NCBI RefSeq assembly: GCF_003057615.1
Contig: NZ_QAFW01000004.1
Location: forward strand, 1 to 64,000
Direction of reading: 5' to 3'
DNA from: Metalysinibacillus jejuensis
Lineage (GTDB): Bacteria > Bacillota > Bacilli > Bacillales_A > Planococcaceae
DNA length: 64,000 nt
How positions within the stretch are numbered: position 1 is the stretch's first letter; each line of letters begins with the position of its first letter. Positions 31,053 to 40,313 of the stretch are shown here, piece by piece. The position numbers and the translations under genes were made by a program. The notes under the pieces are model-generated. The model did not search any database, was not told where the DNA came from, and saw only the letters and a program-made list of their open reading frames with translations.

Positions 31053-31574
31053 CCAAAATGGATCTTCATGACGTCGTGCGTCCATTTGCTCTTTTGTATA
31101 AATGATGCGCATAGGATTTCCCCCCGCAAGACAGCCTGCTGGTACGTCACGATGCACTAATGTCATAGCAGATACTACTGCACCATCACCTATTGTTACA
31201 CCAGGTAAAATAGTAGAGTTAGCACCGACCATCACATTTTTACCGATTGTGACATCTCCTAAGCGGTATTCTTCGATTAAATATTCATGTGCCAAAATTG
31301 TCGTATTAAAGCCGATAACACTGTTATCTCCTATTGTAATACGTTCTGGAAACATCGTATCCGGCATTACCATAAGTGCCAATGAAGTTTGTTTGCCAAT
31401 TTTCATTTTCAATAATCGACGGTACATCGCATTTTTCACACGCAAAGAAGGCGTAAAGCGTCCGAGTTGTATGACGATAAAACATTTCATCACTTTAAAA
31501 AACGATACGGTTTTATAAAGTTGCCATAATGAATTAGCGCCCTGCACACGATATCGTTCTGTTTTACGCGCCAT
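31044..31574 (-). CDS. Hexapeptide-repeat acyltransferase (YvoF type)
   Basis: A 176-residue left-handed beta-helix acyltransferase. After a basic N-terminal region (residues 1-45) come hexapeptide repeats such as ITIGDNSVIGFNTTIL, VTIGKNVMVGANSTILPGV and TIGDGAVVSAMTLVHRDV, ending in AGNP-like GGNPMRIIY, the pattern of maltose/galactoside O-acetyltransferases. The acceptor is unknown. It ends the hprK-lgt-ppaX operon in the same place as yvoF in B. subtilis, with SD AAAAGGAG. Confidence 0.82.
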   Translation of the reverse strand: MARKTERYRVQGANSLWQLYKTVSFFKVMKCFIVIQLGRFTPSLRVKNAMYRRLLKMKIGKQTSLALMVMPDTMFPERITIGDNSVIGFNTTILAHEYLIEEYRLGDVTIGKNVMVGANSTILPGVTIGDGAVVSAMTLVHRDVPAGCLAGGNPMRIIYTKEQMDARRHEDPFWKS

Positions 31575-31576
31575 CG

Positions 31577-32218
31577 CTATTCTCCTTTTACTAACGGAAT
31601 AAAGTCGTGCATCGTTGTGACGATATGCGTAGGATTATATTTGCGTAAATAAGCTTCGCCTTTATGCGCCCATGCGACACCGACAGAAGTAACGCCTGCA
31701 TTATTACCTGCTTCAATATCATGAGAATTATCGCCGATCATCATAGCCTGTTCTTTCGGTACGTTTAAGCGCTCTAATGCTAATAGCACGGGCTCCGGGT
31801 GCGGTTTAACATGCGCAACATCATCTGTTCCAATTTTAACATCGAATAAGTGATTAGCGCCAAGCAATGTTAAGCCTCGCTCAATCATATCATTGCGTTT
31901 AGTAGAGACGATAGCTAATTTTATTCCCATTGCTTTTAGCTCCGTCAACACTTCTACAACATCTGGATACTCACTAATCAACTTATCATGATTTGCTTCA
32001 TTAAATGCACGGTAGCGCGCAATTAACGTTTCTGTTTCTCCTGGTGCTAGCGTATCAAACGTTTGTTGTAAAGAAGGCCCAATAAATTGCGCGCAATCCT
32101 CCACTTGATATTTCCCAGGAAATCTTGTAGCCAATACATGGTGAAATGATTGTAAAATAAGTTCATTCGTATTGAGTAATGTCCCATCAAAATCGAATAG
32201 TAATGCCTTATACTTCAT
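31577..32218 (-). CDS. ppaX: Pyrophosphatase PpaX (HAD family)
   Basis: A 213-residue HAD hydrolase. The nucleophile motif LLFDFDGTLLNTNEL is at residue 6-12, motif II is IAIVSTKRND near 105, the lysine is in DVAHVKPHPEP near 143 and motif IV is MIGDNSHDIEAGNNAG near 170. Next to hprK and lgt this is PpaX, which removes the pyrophosphate made when HprK/P dephosphorylates P-Ser-HPr. A phosphoglycolate phosphatase label would be the generic alternative. Confidence 0.92.
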   Translation of the reverse strand: MKYKALLFDFDGTLLNTNELILQSFHHVLATRFPGKYQVEDCAQFIGPSLQQTFDTLAPGETETLIARYRAFNEANHDKLISEYPDVVEVLTELKAMGIKLAIVSTKRNDMIERGLTLLGANHLFDVKIGTDDVAHVKPHPEPVLLALERLNVPKEQAMMIGDNSHDIEAGNNAGVTSVGVAWAHKGEAYLRKYNPTHIVTTMHDFIPLVKGE

Positions 32219-32231
32219 CTATCTCAGCTCC

Positions 32232-33050
32232 TTATTTATCTTTATAACGAACAGCTGGTCGAATCATAGTACGTCGATATACAAATAAAATAATACCTAC
32301 CGCAATCGCTATAATCGATACGACTTGTGCAGAGCGCAACTCTCCTACTAAATATAAGCTATCTGTGCGTAATCCCTCAATAAAGAAACGACCAATAGAA
32401 TACCAAATTAAATAGAAAATAAATAACTCCCCGCGACGTGGATTAAAGCGTCTAAGCACTAATACGATAATTAGACCGACAATATTCCAACATGATTCAT
32501 AAAGAAATGTGGGATGTACATAACTACCTAGGTGCTCTACATACATTTGTTCAATTAACCAGTTCGGTAAATGTAAACCTTCTAAATAAGCACGGCTTAC
32601 TTCTCCACCATAAGCTTCTTGGTTAATAAAGTTACCCCATCTACCAATAATTTGCCCTACTAAAATACTCGGTGCCGCGATATCCGCAAGTTTAAAAAAA
32701 CTAATATGCTTTTTACGCGTGAAAATGTATGCGGTAATAAATGCACCAATTAGTGCTCCGTGTATAGCAATACCGCCTTCCCAAATTTGAATAATTCGTT
32801 CAGGGTGCGCACTATAATAATCCCAACGCATAATAACGTAATACGCGCGCGCTGATAAAATCGCAATAGGCACAGCCCATAGTAATAAATCAGCAATCGT
32901 ATCTTCTTCAAAGCCAAGCTTTAACGCTTCTCTTTGCGCCATTAAATACGCAATAATAATGCCTGAAACAATTAACACGCCATACCATTGTACCGGTATT
33001 GGCCCTAAGTGGAATGCGGTGGGGTCAATTCGTAATAATAAAAACTCCAT
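32232..33050 (-). CDS. lgt: Prolipoprotein diacylglyceryl transferase Lgt
   Basis: A 272-residue membrane enzyme with about seven helices that transfers diacylglycerol from phosphatidylglycerol to the lipobox cysteine. Recognisable are IPVQWYGVLIVSGIIIAY, ARAYYVIMRWDYY, WEGGIAIHGALIGAF, the signature GQIIGRWGNFINQEAYG near residue 135-150, and YSIGRFFIEGLRTDSLYL. Several substrates are encoded in this window, including the cytochrome c551, YtkA-like, beta-propeller and PrsA lipoproteins. Confidence 0.97.
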   Translation of the reverse strand: MEFLLLRIDPTAFHLGPIPVQWYGVLIVSGIIIAYLMAQREALKLGFEEDTIADLLLWAVPIAILSARAYYVIMRWDYYSAHPERIIQIWEGGIAIHGALIGAFITAYIFTRKKHISFFKLADIAAPSILVGQIIGRWGNFINQEAYGGEVSRAYLEGLHLPNWLIEQMYVEHLGSYVHPTFLYESCWNIVGLIIVLVLRRFNPRRGELFIFYLIWYSIGRFFIEGLRTDSLYLVGELRSAQVVSIIAIAVGIILFVYRRTMIRPAVRYKDK

Positions 33051-33064
33051 AACTTGCTCCCTTC

Positions 33065-34000
33065 TTAATAATCTTCTCGTTCATTTGCATTAATAACATC
33101 ATCTAAACGACGAGAAAACTCTTCTGCTGCGTTAATACCTAAACGTTTTAAGCGGTAGTTCATGGCCGCTACTTCTAGTAATACAGAAACGTTACGCCCT
33201 GGCCTTACAGGAATTGTTAATTTAGTAAGTTCTGTGTCAATAATCTTTAGTTTTTCTTCTTCTAAACCTAGACGGTCGTACACTTTCTCATCATCCCAAA
33301 TTTCTAACTCCACGACTAGCGTAATACGTTTGTAAGGTCGTACAGCACTCGCGCCAAATAACGTCATAATATCAATAATACCGATACCGCGAATCTCAAG
33401 CAAATGTTCGAGCAATGGCGGCGCACTACCGACAAGAAAATCTTCTGCTTCTTGTCTAATTTCGACGCTATCATCTGCTACAAGACGGTGTCCCTTTTTT
33501 ACGAGCTCTAGTGCTGTTTCACTCTTACCTACCCCACTTTTACCGACGATGAGCACACCAATACCGTACACATCTACTAACACACCATGTACAGCGGTAG
33601 TCGGTGCTAAACGACTTTCTAGATAATTCGTTAGTTTACTTGAAAAACGCGTAGTTGTCATTGTTGTCGTTAGTACAGGCACTTGAGTCTCATTAGAAGC
33701 TTCTATCAATGCTTCTGGCACATGCATGCCACGTGCGATAATAATAGCAGGCGTATCTGGTGAGCAGAGCTTTAACATGCGTTCCTTTTTAACCGATGCA
33801 TCTAGCATGTCAAAAAAGGAGACTTCTGTTTTACCAAGAAGTTGCACACGGTCGGCAGGATAGTGCATAAAGTAACCTGCCATTTCTAACCCTGGTCTTG
33901 ATAAATCACTTGTTGCAATATAACGCCCTAAGCCTTCCCCACCACTTACTACTTGTAAATGAAATCTCTCCATTACATCTCTTGTCGTTACTACCACCAT
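33065..34000 (-). CDS. hprK: HPr kinase/phosphorylase
   Basis: A 311-residue bifunctional enzyme that phosphorylates or dephosphorylates Ser46 of HPr and Crh, controlling catabolite repression through CcpA. The N-terminal domain (1-130) precedes a C-terminal domain with the P-loop [20 protein letters not shown] near residue 155, VADDSVEI, and the family signature [17 protein letters not shown] near 205. It starts the hprK-lgt-ppaX-yvoF operon and lies just after the cytochrome c551 terminator. No clear promoter fits in the short gap, so read-through is possible. Confidence 0.97.
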   Translation of the reverse strand: MVVVTTRDVMERFHLQVVSGGEGLGRYIATSDLSRPGLEMAGYFMHYPADRVQLLGKTEVSFFDMLDASVKKERMLKLCSPDTPAIIIARGMHVPEALIEASNETQVPVLTTTMTTTRFSSKLTNYLESRLAPTTAVHGVLVDVYGIGVLIVGKSGVGKSETALELVKKGHRLVADDSVEIRQEAEDFLVGSAPPLLEHLLEIRGIGIIDIMTLFGASAVRPYKRITLVVELEIWDDEKVYDRLGLEEEKLKIIDTELTKLTIPVRPGRNVSVLLEVAAMNYRLKRLGINAAEEFSRRLDDVINANEREDY

Positions 34001-34018
34001 TTTTTCACTCCTCTACGT

Positions 34019-34053
34019 AAAAAAAGGTTGTTGGTGAATGCACCAACAACCTT
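34019..34053 (-). terminator. Terminator after the cytochrome c551 gene
   Basis: AAGGTTGTTGGTG and CACCAACAACCTT form a perfect 13-bp stem with a 4-nt loop followed by a T-run on the minus strand. Confidence 0.92.
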
Positions 34054-34060
34054 CATCTTA

Positions 34061-34408
34061 TTATTTTTGTTCCGCTAACCAAGTTGCAACTTCTTTAGCG
34101 TCGTCACCTTTGATAAGGCCTGGTGGCATACCTGGGAAATCAGGGCTACCGTTTTCAATGATGTCTTGTAACTCATCTGCTGATTTGCCTGTGCCGATTA
34201 GTGAAGGTGTGCTACCTTGACCTTTTAAATCGCCACCGTGACAAGAAATACATTTTTGCTTAGCAATTGCTTCACCAGCTGCAACTTCAGTTGTGTTACC
34301 ACCATCTGTTGCTGTTGTATCTTTGTCTTTTGCAGCGTCGTCTCCGCCACCACATGCAGCTAGGAATAATGCTGATCCGAATACTGCTGTTAGTAATGCT
34401 TTTTTCAT
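34061..34408 (-). CDS. cccB: Membrane-anchored cytochrome c551 lipoprotein (CccB-like)
   Basis: A 115-residue exported lipoprotein. The signal peptide MKKALLTAVFGSALFLAAC ends in the lipobox LAAC at Cys19. After an Asp/Thr-rich linker comes a small class I cytochrome c domain with the heme motif CISCH near residue 54, GGDLKGQGSTPSLIGTGKS, and the axial Met in FPGMPPGLI near 95. It carries electrons at the outer face of the membrane to terminal oxidase, as B. subtilis CccB does. An extended -10 (TGTTATACT) lies upstream near 34453, and the mRNA ends at a strong terminator. Confidence 0.92.
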   Translation of the reverse strand: MKKALLTAVFGSALFLAACGGGDDAAKDKDTTATDGGNTTEVAAGEAIAKQKCISCHGGDLKGQGSTPSLIGTGKSADELQDIIENGSPDFPGMPPGLIKGDDAKEVATWLAEQK

Positions 34409-34542
34409 TTGAACCCCTCCAAATTATAATAGTAAAACGTACATCTCTAAGTATAACAAATCCCTTTTATATTATTAAAGAGAAAGGCCCCAGTATACGA
34501 AGAAAGTAAACGTCTATACATTATATGTTCACAAATTATTGC

Positions 34543-35772
34543 TTAAGCAAACGCATTTTCTGCCCATTCGTTTGCTTCATTGTGAATCTCTTCTAATTTT
34601 GTCGGTGATAAATCAAAATGACTTGATCCTTCATCGATAGCATCCCAATCGATTTTATCCATACCTACAGCTAAATTTAAATAAGGCGACATTGTCGTCT
34701 GCTGCCCTGAAATTGTTTCGATAATTTCTTCAGAGAATGGCATTTGTTGCAATACTACATGCATCGGTCGCTGCAATAATGTATCCATTAATGAGAACAT
34801 CCCTATTAAGAAATACTCTGAGAAGTTTTTATGACGATCGCGTTTCGCTAAAATTTCACATACTTTAGCACGATATAATGTCGAATGCATAACTTCTGTG
34901 AATACGTCACTATCATGATTATTATTATTTTCGCGCATCGCTAATAAATAAATCCAGTTTCGTAATTGCGCAATACCTAACATCATTACCGCATGTTTAA
35001 TCGAACGTACTTTTGTTCGTCGGCGCGGCGATGTATTAATTAAGTGTAGTAGTTTATAACTTAATGAGATATCGCGCTCAATACTTTCAGCTACTACATC
35101 CATATTAGGCTCACCTTCACGCAATAGCGAAATCAATTGGAAATATTGAATCGTATTTACCGGAATATCTGTCGATGTTAACACCTGTGGTTGTTCAAAG
35201 AAATACCCTTGGAATAATTGATAGCCTGATACTTTGGCGATTTCAAATTCTTCACGTGTTTCTACTTTTTCTGCAAGTAATGTAATATGGGGGAATGATG
35301 TTTTAACACGATTCTCAATTTCTAAACGCTCTTTTAATGGTGATAGTAAAAAGTCAACTTTAATGTAGTCAATATGCTCAAAAAGTTCGTCGTAAATATC
35401 GACAGAATCATCTAAAACAAAATCATCTAATGCTACTTTATAGCCCATTTTTTTTAGTTTAATTACACGATCAATTAAATCATGTGTAATAGCCACATCT
35501 TCTAAAATTTCAATTACTACTTGAGATGGATTTAAAAAGTCTGTTAAATTACTCATTAAAAGATTTTCGGTAAAATTAACGAAAGCTGGTCTACCTTTTG
35601 TTACTTCTTCAATGCCTATTGATAAAAATGAATTAATTAATACATCCACTGTTGCAGCATCTGAATCTACCATAGGAAATGAATTTTTATTTTTACTTCG
35701 ATATAATAATTCGTACGCTACAATATTTTCATTTATATCTAAAATAGGCTGTCTTCCGATAAAAACTTCCAC
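34543..35772 (-). CDS. EAL-HDOD domain signalling protein (YuxH type)
   Basis: A 409-residue cytosolic protein with an EAL-type domain (residues about 1-195) and an HDOD domain (about 200-395). In the EAL part I see AYELLYR at the EAL position, FVNFTENLL, VIEILEDV, VALDDFVLDD, IKVDFLL, LLAEKVET and LFQGYFFEQP, so most metal-site acidic residues and the lysine remain although the DDFG loop is changed. Such proteins link cyclic-di-GMP or protein signalling to behaviour. Enzymatic activity is uncertain. Start is GTG 35772 after GAGG. It is a single-gene unit. Confidence 0.85.
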   Translation of the reverse strand: MEVFIGRQPILDINENIVAYELLYRSKNKNSFPMVDSDAATVDVLINSFLSIGIEEVTKGRPAFVNFTENLLMSNLTDFLNPSQVVIEILEDVAITHDLIDRVIKLKKMGYKVALDDFVLDDSVDIYDELFEHIDYIKVDFLLSPLKERLEIENRVKTSFPHITLLAEKVETREEFEIAKVSGYQLFQGYFFEQPQVLTSTDIPVNTIQYFQLISLLREGEPNMDVVAESIERDISLSYKLLHLINTSPRRRTKVRSIKHAVMMLGIAQLRNWIYLLAMRENNNNHDSDVFTEVMHSTLYRAKVCEILAKRDRHKNFSEYFLIGMFSLMDTLLQRPMHVVLQQMPFSEEIIETISGQQTTMSPYLNLAVGMDKIDWDAIDEGSSHFDLSPTKLEEIHNEANEWAENAFA

Positions 35773-35934
35773 TATTATTCCTCACTTTATAATAAGATTC
35801 TACTGTTTATTATAACATTTATTGATACTAAATACTTATTTTTTTTACTTTTTCACGTTATTTTCCACATACTAGATTTTTATACCCGCTTCGGATAAAA
35901 ATAATCGCTGCGCCCCAAAACTGTACCTGTACAT

Positions 35935-35970
35935 TAAAAAATAAGAGTGCAGCTATGCCACACCCTTATT
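35935..35970 (-). terminator. Terminator of the DedA gene
   Basis: AATAAG-GGTG...CAC-CTTATT hairpin with a T-run on the minus strand, overlapping the stop codon of the DedA-family gene. Confidence 0.65.
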
Positions 35971-36631
35971 TTTTCCCAAATTTTGCTTTAAGGATACCGA
36001 TGATTGCCGGTAAAACTGAGATGAAAATAATTAATAATAATACGGTCGAAAAGTTTTCTTTAACAATTGGAATATTGCCAAAGAAATAACCTAAAAACGT
36101 ACAAATAAATACCCAAAGGAACGCACCAATTACGTTAAACATAATGAAGTAACGATAGTTCATGCGGCTCGCCCCTGCTACAAACGGAATAAACGTACGA
36201 ATAAAAGGCATAAAGCGTGCGATGACAATCGTCTTGCCGCCATGTTTATTAAAAAAGTTTTGTGCCATTTCTAAACGCTCGCGATTAATGACACGCCCTA
36301 AAAAACTATCTTCAGGAATAGCCATCCCTACTTTATGACCGATATGATAGTTTACGGTATCCCCAATAATTGCTGCACTTAGAAAAACAAGCAATAAAAC
36401 AGGTAAATTAAAATGGCCTAATGCTGCAAACGTACCGCTAGCAAATAAGAGTGAGTCACCTGGTAAAAACGGAAAAATGACAAGCCCTGTTTCAACAAAC
36501 ACAATCGTAAATAAAATAGCGTATGCCCAAGCGCCAAATTTCTCAATGATTTCTCCTAGATGTACATCAATGTGCATAATAAAATCAAACAAAAAATAGA
36601 GAATATCCATTATATAACTCACTTTCATCAT
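35966..36631 (-). CDS. DedA family membrane protein
   Basis: A 221-residue SNARE-associated/DedA protein with four to five hydrophobic segments. Family signs are FVETGLVIFPFLPGDSLLFA near residue 46, IIGDTVNYHIGHKVG, FFNKHGGKTIVIARFMPFIR with the conserved basic residues, TFIPFVAGASRMNYRYFIMF and GAFLWVFICTFLGYFFG. DedA proteins scramble undecaprenyl phosphate or phospholipids. UptA-like function is possible but not provable. Translation may instead begin at an ATG 27 bases downstream (MDILYFLF), which has AAGTGAG upstream. Confidence 0.88.
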   Translation of the reverse strand: MMKVSYIMDILYFLFDFIMHIDVHLGEIIEKFGAWAYAILFTIVFVETGLVIFPFLPGDSLLFASGTFAALGHFNLPVLLLVFLSAAIIGDTVNYHIGHKVGMAIPEDSFLGRVINRERLEMAQNFFNKHGGKTIVIARFMPFIRTFIPFVAGASRMNYRYFIMFNVIGAFLWVFICTFLGYFFGNIPIVKENFSTVLLLIIFISVLPAIIGILKAKFGKK

Positions 36632-36696
36632 GTTTTAATACCTTTAACGTTACTTCTTTAAAAAGGTTTCGGCTTTTATCATAGCATATTTCACAC

Positions 36697-36732
36697 AAAA
36701 AAATTCTTCTCAGCTTAAGCTAAGAAGAATTT
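36697..36732. terminator. Terminator after the acyl-CoA ligase gene
   Basis: AAATTCTTCT-AGCTT hairpin arms (36701-36716 and 36717-36732) with one mismatch, flanked by A and T runs on both sides. Confidence 0.88.
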
Positions 36733-36737
36733 TTTTA

Positions 36738-38288
36738 TTATTGCTTTCTTTGTTCTTTTAAAGAACGACGCAAAATTTTCCCAGTTGTATTTTTAGGGAG
36801 CTCGTCAATAATTTCAATTTCTTTTGGCACACGGTATTTTGCTAAATGCTCTTTACAATAAGCCATTAATACTTCTTCTGTTACAGCTGGATCCTTAACG
36901 ACAACATAAGCATGTACAGCTTCACCGAAGTCAGGGTCAGGAAAGCCTACAACAGCTGCTTCTATTACGGCTGGGTGCGCATAAAATACTTCTTCTACTT
37001 CACGTGGATAAACATTATAACCACCAACAATGATCATATCTTTTTTGCGGTCTACAATATAGAAGTAACCCTCTTCATCCATACGTGCTAAATCGCCTGT
37101 GTAAAGCCAGCCATTGCGTAATGCTACCGCTGTATCTTCCGGCATTTTATAATACCCTTTCATAACGTTAGGTCCACGTACAATTAACTCACCAACTTCA
37201 CCTACAGGTACTTCTTCACCGTATTCGTTTACCACTTTATTTTCGACATTGTTAATGGACATACCAATTGAGCCTGCTTTGCGCTCTCGCACCAGTGGAT
37301 TAAAACATGTTACAGGTGATGCTTCTGATAAACCGTAGCCTTCCGATACACGCACGTTAAATTTATTTTCGAAGTTGTGTAGCAATGATACCGGCATTGA
37401 AGCACCGCCAGAAATCGCCAAACGAATCGTTGAAAAATCACTCGGATCGCTCTCTGGTAATTGATATAGGAAGTTAAACATTGTCGGTACTCCCGCAAAA
37501 ACTGTAGCCTGTTGCGCTTTAACAATTTGGAAAACTTCCGTAGGGCTAAATTTAGGCAACAATATAATAGTAGCGCCGCTAATTAGCGGTGCATTGACGA
37601 CTACAGTTAACGCAAAAACGTGAAAGACAGGTAAGGTTGCGATAACTTTATCTTCTTTGGTATAGCCTAAATAAGTGCCAATATCGCGCGCATTTGAGTA
37701 AAGATTACCATGCGTTAACATCGCGCCTTTAGGTACACCTGTCGTGCCAGATGTGTATAAAATAATAGCTGTATCATCAGTCTGCACAGGTTGTATGGCT
37801 GCCTCTGACTCTGCAGCATGCAATAATGCTTGGAACAATGATGTTTTCGTACGAACCGCTGTTGGCAGTAGTTCTACACGCTCTACAACGTCGTCTTGTG
37901 TTTCACAAATGATATACTGTGTGACTTGCGGAAACAGCGTCTCTCCTTCTGTAATTAATGGTAATAATAAATCAAGTGCTACAACGGTCTTAACGTCCCC
38001 ATTGTTAACAATATAGCTAATCTCACTCGGCGTATAAATAGGGTTAATCGGTATGGCTACCGCTCCTAAACGCATTGTTGCATATAGTGAAATAATAAAA
38101 TGCGATGTGTTGCCAAGTAATAAGGCAACATGGTCACCTTCTTTGACCCCAATTGTCGCAAGTGATTGTGCAAATTTGCCGACCGCTTGCTCCAACTGTT
38201 CATACGTAGTATCTTTCCCCATAAAATGATAAGCAACTTTTGTCGGTTGCTGCTGTGCTTGACTGTGTAAACTTGACACTAAATTCAT
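36738..38288 (-). CDS. Long-chain fatty-acid-CoA ligase
   Basis: A 516-residue acyl-adenylating enzyme. It has the AMP-binding P-loop TDDTAIILYTSGTTGVPKGA near residue 160-180, ISGGASMPVSLL, VSEGYGLSEASPVTCFNP near 315, the GWLYTGDLARMDEEGYFYIV block with catalytic Asp near 400, DRKKDMIIVGGYNVYPREVE and the lysine in PKNTTGKILRRSL near 500. It activates fatty acids for beta-oxidation or lipid synthesis. ATG 38288 (MNLVSSLHSQ) has AAAGGGG 9 nt upstream. Its promoter carries a FadR-like box, in line with control by acyl-CoA. Confidence 0.92.
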   Translation of the reverse strand: MNLVSSLHSQAQQQPTKVAYHFMGKDTTYEQLEQAVGKFAQSLATIGVKEGDHVALLLGNTSHFIISLYATMRLGAVAIPINPIYTPSEISYIVNNGDVKTVVALDLLLPLITEGETLFPQVTQYIICETQDDVVERVELLPTAVRTKTSLFQALLHAAESEAAIQPVQTDDTAIILYTSGTTGVPKGAMLTHGNLYSNARDIGTYLGYTKEDKVIATLPVFHVFALTVVVNAPLISGATIILLPKFSPTEVFQIVKAQQATVFAGVPTMFNFLYQLPESDPSDFSTIRLAISGGASMPVSLLHNFENKFNVRVSEGYGLSEASPVTCFNPLVRERKAGSIGMSINNVENKVVNEYGEEVPVGEVGELIVRGPNVMKGYYKMPEDTAVALRNGWLYTGDLARMDEEGYFYIVDRKKDMIIVGGYNVYPREVEEVFYAHPAVIEAAVVGFPDPDFGEAVHAYVVVKDPAVTEEVLMAYCKEHLAKYRVPKEIEIIDELPKNTTGKILRRSLKEQRKQ

Positions 38289-38306
38289 TACTACCATCCC
38301 CTTTGT

Positions 38307-38324
38307 AAAATGAATAGCCATTCA
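38307..38324 (-). promoter_or_regulatory. FadR-like operator
   Basis: TGAATGGCTATTCATTTT on the minus strand matches the Bacillus FadR consensus TGAATGANTANTCATTCA at 15 of 18 positions and covers the predicted start point of the acyl-CoA ligase gene. In B. subtilis FadR represses fatty-acid degradation genes until long-chain acyl-CoA is present. Confidence 0.65.
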
Positions 38325-38329
38325 CAAAC

Positions 38330-38358
38330 ATTATACAAGAATAATCTGACTTAAACAA
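38330..38358 (-). promoter_or_regulatory. Promoter of the acyl-CoA ligase gene
   Basis: TTGTTT (38358-38353) and a perfect TATAAT (38335-38330) with a 17-base spacer on the minus strand, just downstream of the ABC permease stop. Confidence 0.8.
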
Positions 38359-38393
38359 CAATTTTCTGTCATTTACGCACCTTTTATCGTTAT

Positions 38394-40313
38394 TCATGAA
38401 CGAACATGGGCAATATAGCGCCAACGAATCAAATAAAAATAAATGACTTGAATCATAATTAAAAAACTAAATGCTAAAATAACTTCTTTAGCAATAGAAA
38501 TATTAACTAGATCTTTTAAAAATAGCTGCAACGCGGCAAAAGCAAATGTACAGTGTAACAACGCTAAGCCCCAAGGTACAAAAAATTGAGGGAATAAATA
38601 ACGGTTAACTAATTTTTTTAACTCACTATCGGTTAACCCCATGCGACGAAGCACAGCAAACTGTTGTTGGTTGCGTTCGAGTGCTGCATGTAACTTAAAG
38701 TAAATAAAGCTTCCTGATGCTAATAAAAACACCGTAGCTACTAATAACACAACTAATGTAAATAAAGAATACGTAGCGACAATGTAAGAATAATTGAGCC
38801 CTGCATTTTCTAATTTATAAGGTGAGTTTTTATTTAACATTGCTGTTGGATCAACATCTAATGTAATGTCCTTTGTTTCCATCCAATTGCTAACATCAAA
38901 TGTAAATAAGTGATATACAGGTTGCGCTACCGTGGGATCACTCGTGACATACCATAACTTTTCAAAATCTTCATCACTTAAAATAATTGAATTCACGCTA
39001 ATAACAGCTTTAGGAAAAATAACTCTCGGATAGACACGATCAATTTGAATCGCAATATCATTTTCTTCTAACACCGTATGCACTACTTTATCTTTTAATA
39101 TTTGTAAATCCTCTTCGGTATTAGGAATGAACATGGCCTCGCCTTCTTGCAAGTTTACCATTGGATAATTATAAGAGTACAATAGCCGGTTAATATCCGA
39201 TTCGCGCAATACTTCTACTTCATTTTTAGTAGCCGATGATGTTTGCTTCACTACAACAAAGCGCGTTAAATGATAGGACAGCCCCCGTTCCTCTAGCTGT
39301 TCCGTTAATGACCGAATATGTTCGCCTTCATACGGGTTATTAGCATCGCCTTTATAGATGAGCCCCATCGGATTAATTAAATTATATTGCGTAGTATAAG
39401 ACGACATTGTCGCCAACACACCTACGGATAAAAATGCAAGCGTTGATACCATTGTCACTACGAAAAACATTTTGGCATTATTTTTCATAATATGCGTTTG
39501 TTCAGCAATGGCTAATAAGCGAAAGCGACGCCAGTTGATTTTACGTTTACGACGCACGATTGCTAGTAATAATAACGTTGTATCACTAAAAAAATAATAC
39601 GTACCAAAAGTAATTAACAATGGTACAAAAATAGTTAACGCTAAATAACCGGTAAAATACGACGTAAATATAATAAGACCATAACCGACTAAAATATAAA
39701 CAACGCCTTTAATAGCGCGTTTAATCGAATACTGAAAACTCGTTTCAATTTGGTCGATACCACGCAGTAAATCAAGCACTTTATATTCTCGCGAAAAAGA
39801 TACGCTTAAATACGAGATAATAACAAAGGCACTCGTAAAAACACCTATCGTTAATAAAAATGGCGCCCAACTTAAATAAAGCGGCAGATGTTCAAGGTAC
39901 AACATCTCTCGTACAATCATAAAAAAGAATTTTGAAAATGAGAAACCAAAAATAATGCCAATAACAATGGATGCGATACCAATAACCATCGTCTCAATAA
40001 ATACTAAACGATTTAGTTGTCTACGCTCCATTCCAAGATGAAGCAGGATACCGAATTCTCTTGAGCGCGCCGCTAAAAATGCACTCATTGAATAAAATAA
40101 AAAGAATAGCGTAAATAGCACTAAAATTACTTCAGCGCCCGCCATCCCTACTAATGAAACTTCGCCTAGTACGCCACGACCTAAATTGGGGTGGAACATC
40201 AGCATCGAATAAATGAAAAATACAGCTACTGAAAAACAGCTAGCCATAAAAAATGCAGCGTAAATACGGCCATTACGAAATACATTACGGTAAGCGAATT
40301 GTCGAAAGGTCAC
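38394..40313 (-). CDS. Bce-type ABC transporter permease
   Basis: A 639-residue permease with ten predicted helices and the large extracellular domain between helices 7 and 8 (about residues 310-510) that marks BceB/PsdB/YtsD proteins, which resist and sense cell-wall-active peptides such as bacitracin or lantibiotics. FRQFAYRNVFRN opens the protein, FLAARSREFGILLHLGM marks the first FtsX-like half and QQFAVLRRMGLTDSELKKL the second. I use GTG 40313 because GGGGGAGG lies 8 nt before it. The start overlaps the ATPase gene by 29 bases. Substrate is unknown. Confidence 0.88.
   Translation of the reverse strand: MTFRQFAYRNVFRNGRIYAAFFMASCFSVAVFFIYSMLMFHPNLGRGVLGEVSLVGMAGAEVILVLFTLFFLFYSMSAFLAARSREFGILLHLGMERRQLNRLVFIETMVIGIASIVIGIIFGFSFSKFFFMIVREMLYLEHLPLYLSWAPFLLTIGVFTSAFVIISYLSVSFSREYKVLDLLRGIDQIETSFQYSIKRAIKGVVYILVGYGLIIFTSYFTGYLALTIFVPLLITFGTYYFFSDTTLLLLAIVRRKRKINWRRFRLLAIAEQTHIMKNNAKMFFVVTMVSTLAFLSVGVLATMSSYTTQYNLINPMGLIYKGDANNPYEGEHIRSLTEQLEERGLSYHLTRFVVVKQTSSATKNEVEVLRESDINRLLYSYNYPMVNLQEGEAMFIPNTEEDLQILKDKVVHTVLEENDIAIQIDRVYPRVIFPKAVISVNSIILSDEDFEKLWYVTSDPTVAQPVYHLFTFDVSNWMETKDITLDVDPTAMLNKNSPYKLENAGLNYSYIVATYSLFTLVVLLVATVFLLASGSFIYFKLHAALERNQQQFAVLRRMGLTDSELKKLVNRYLFPQFFVPWGLALLHCTFAFAALQLFLKDLVNISIAKEVILAFSFLIMIQVIYFYLIRWRYIAHVRS

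Noticed and set aside
31102-31518. A 138-codon frame opposite the hexapeptide acyltransferase gene
   Set aside because: The Ile/Val-rich periodicity is the reverse image of the hexapeptide repeats; no SD.
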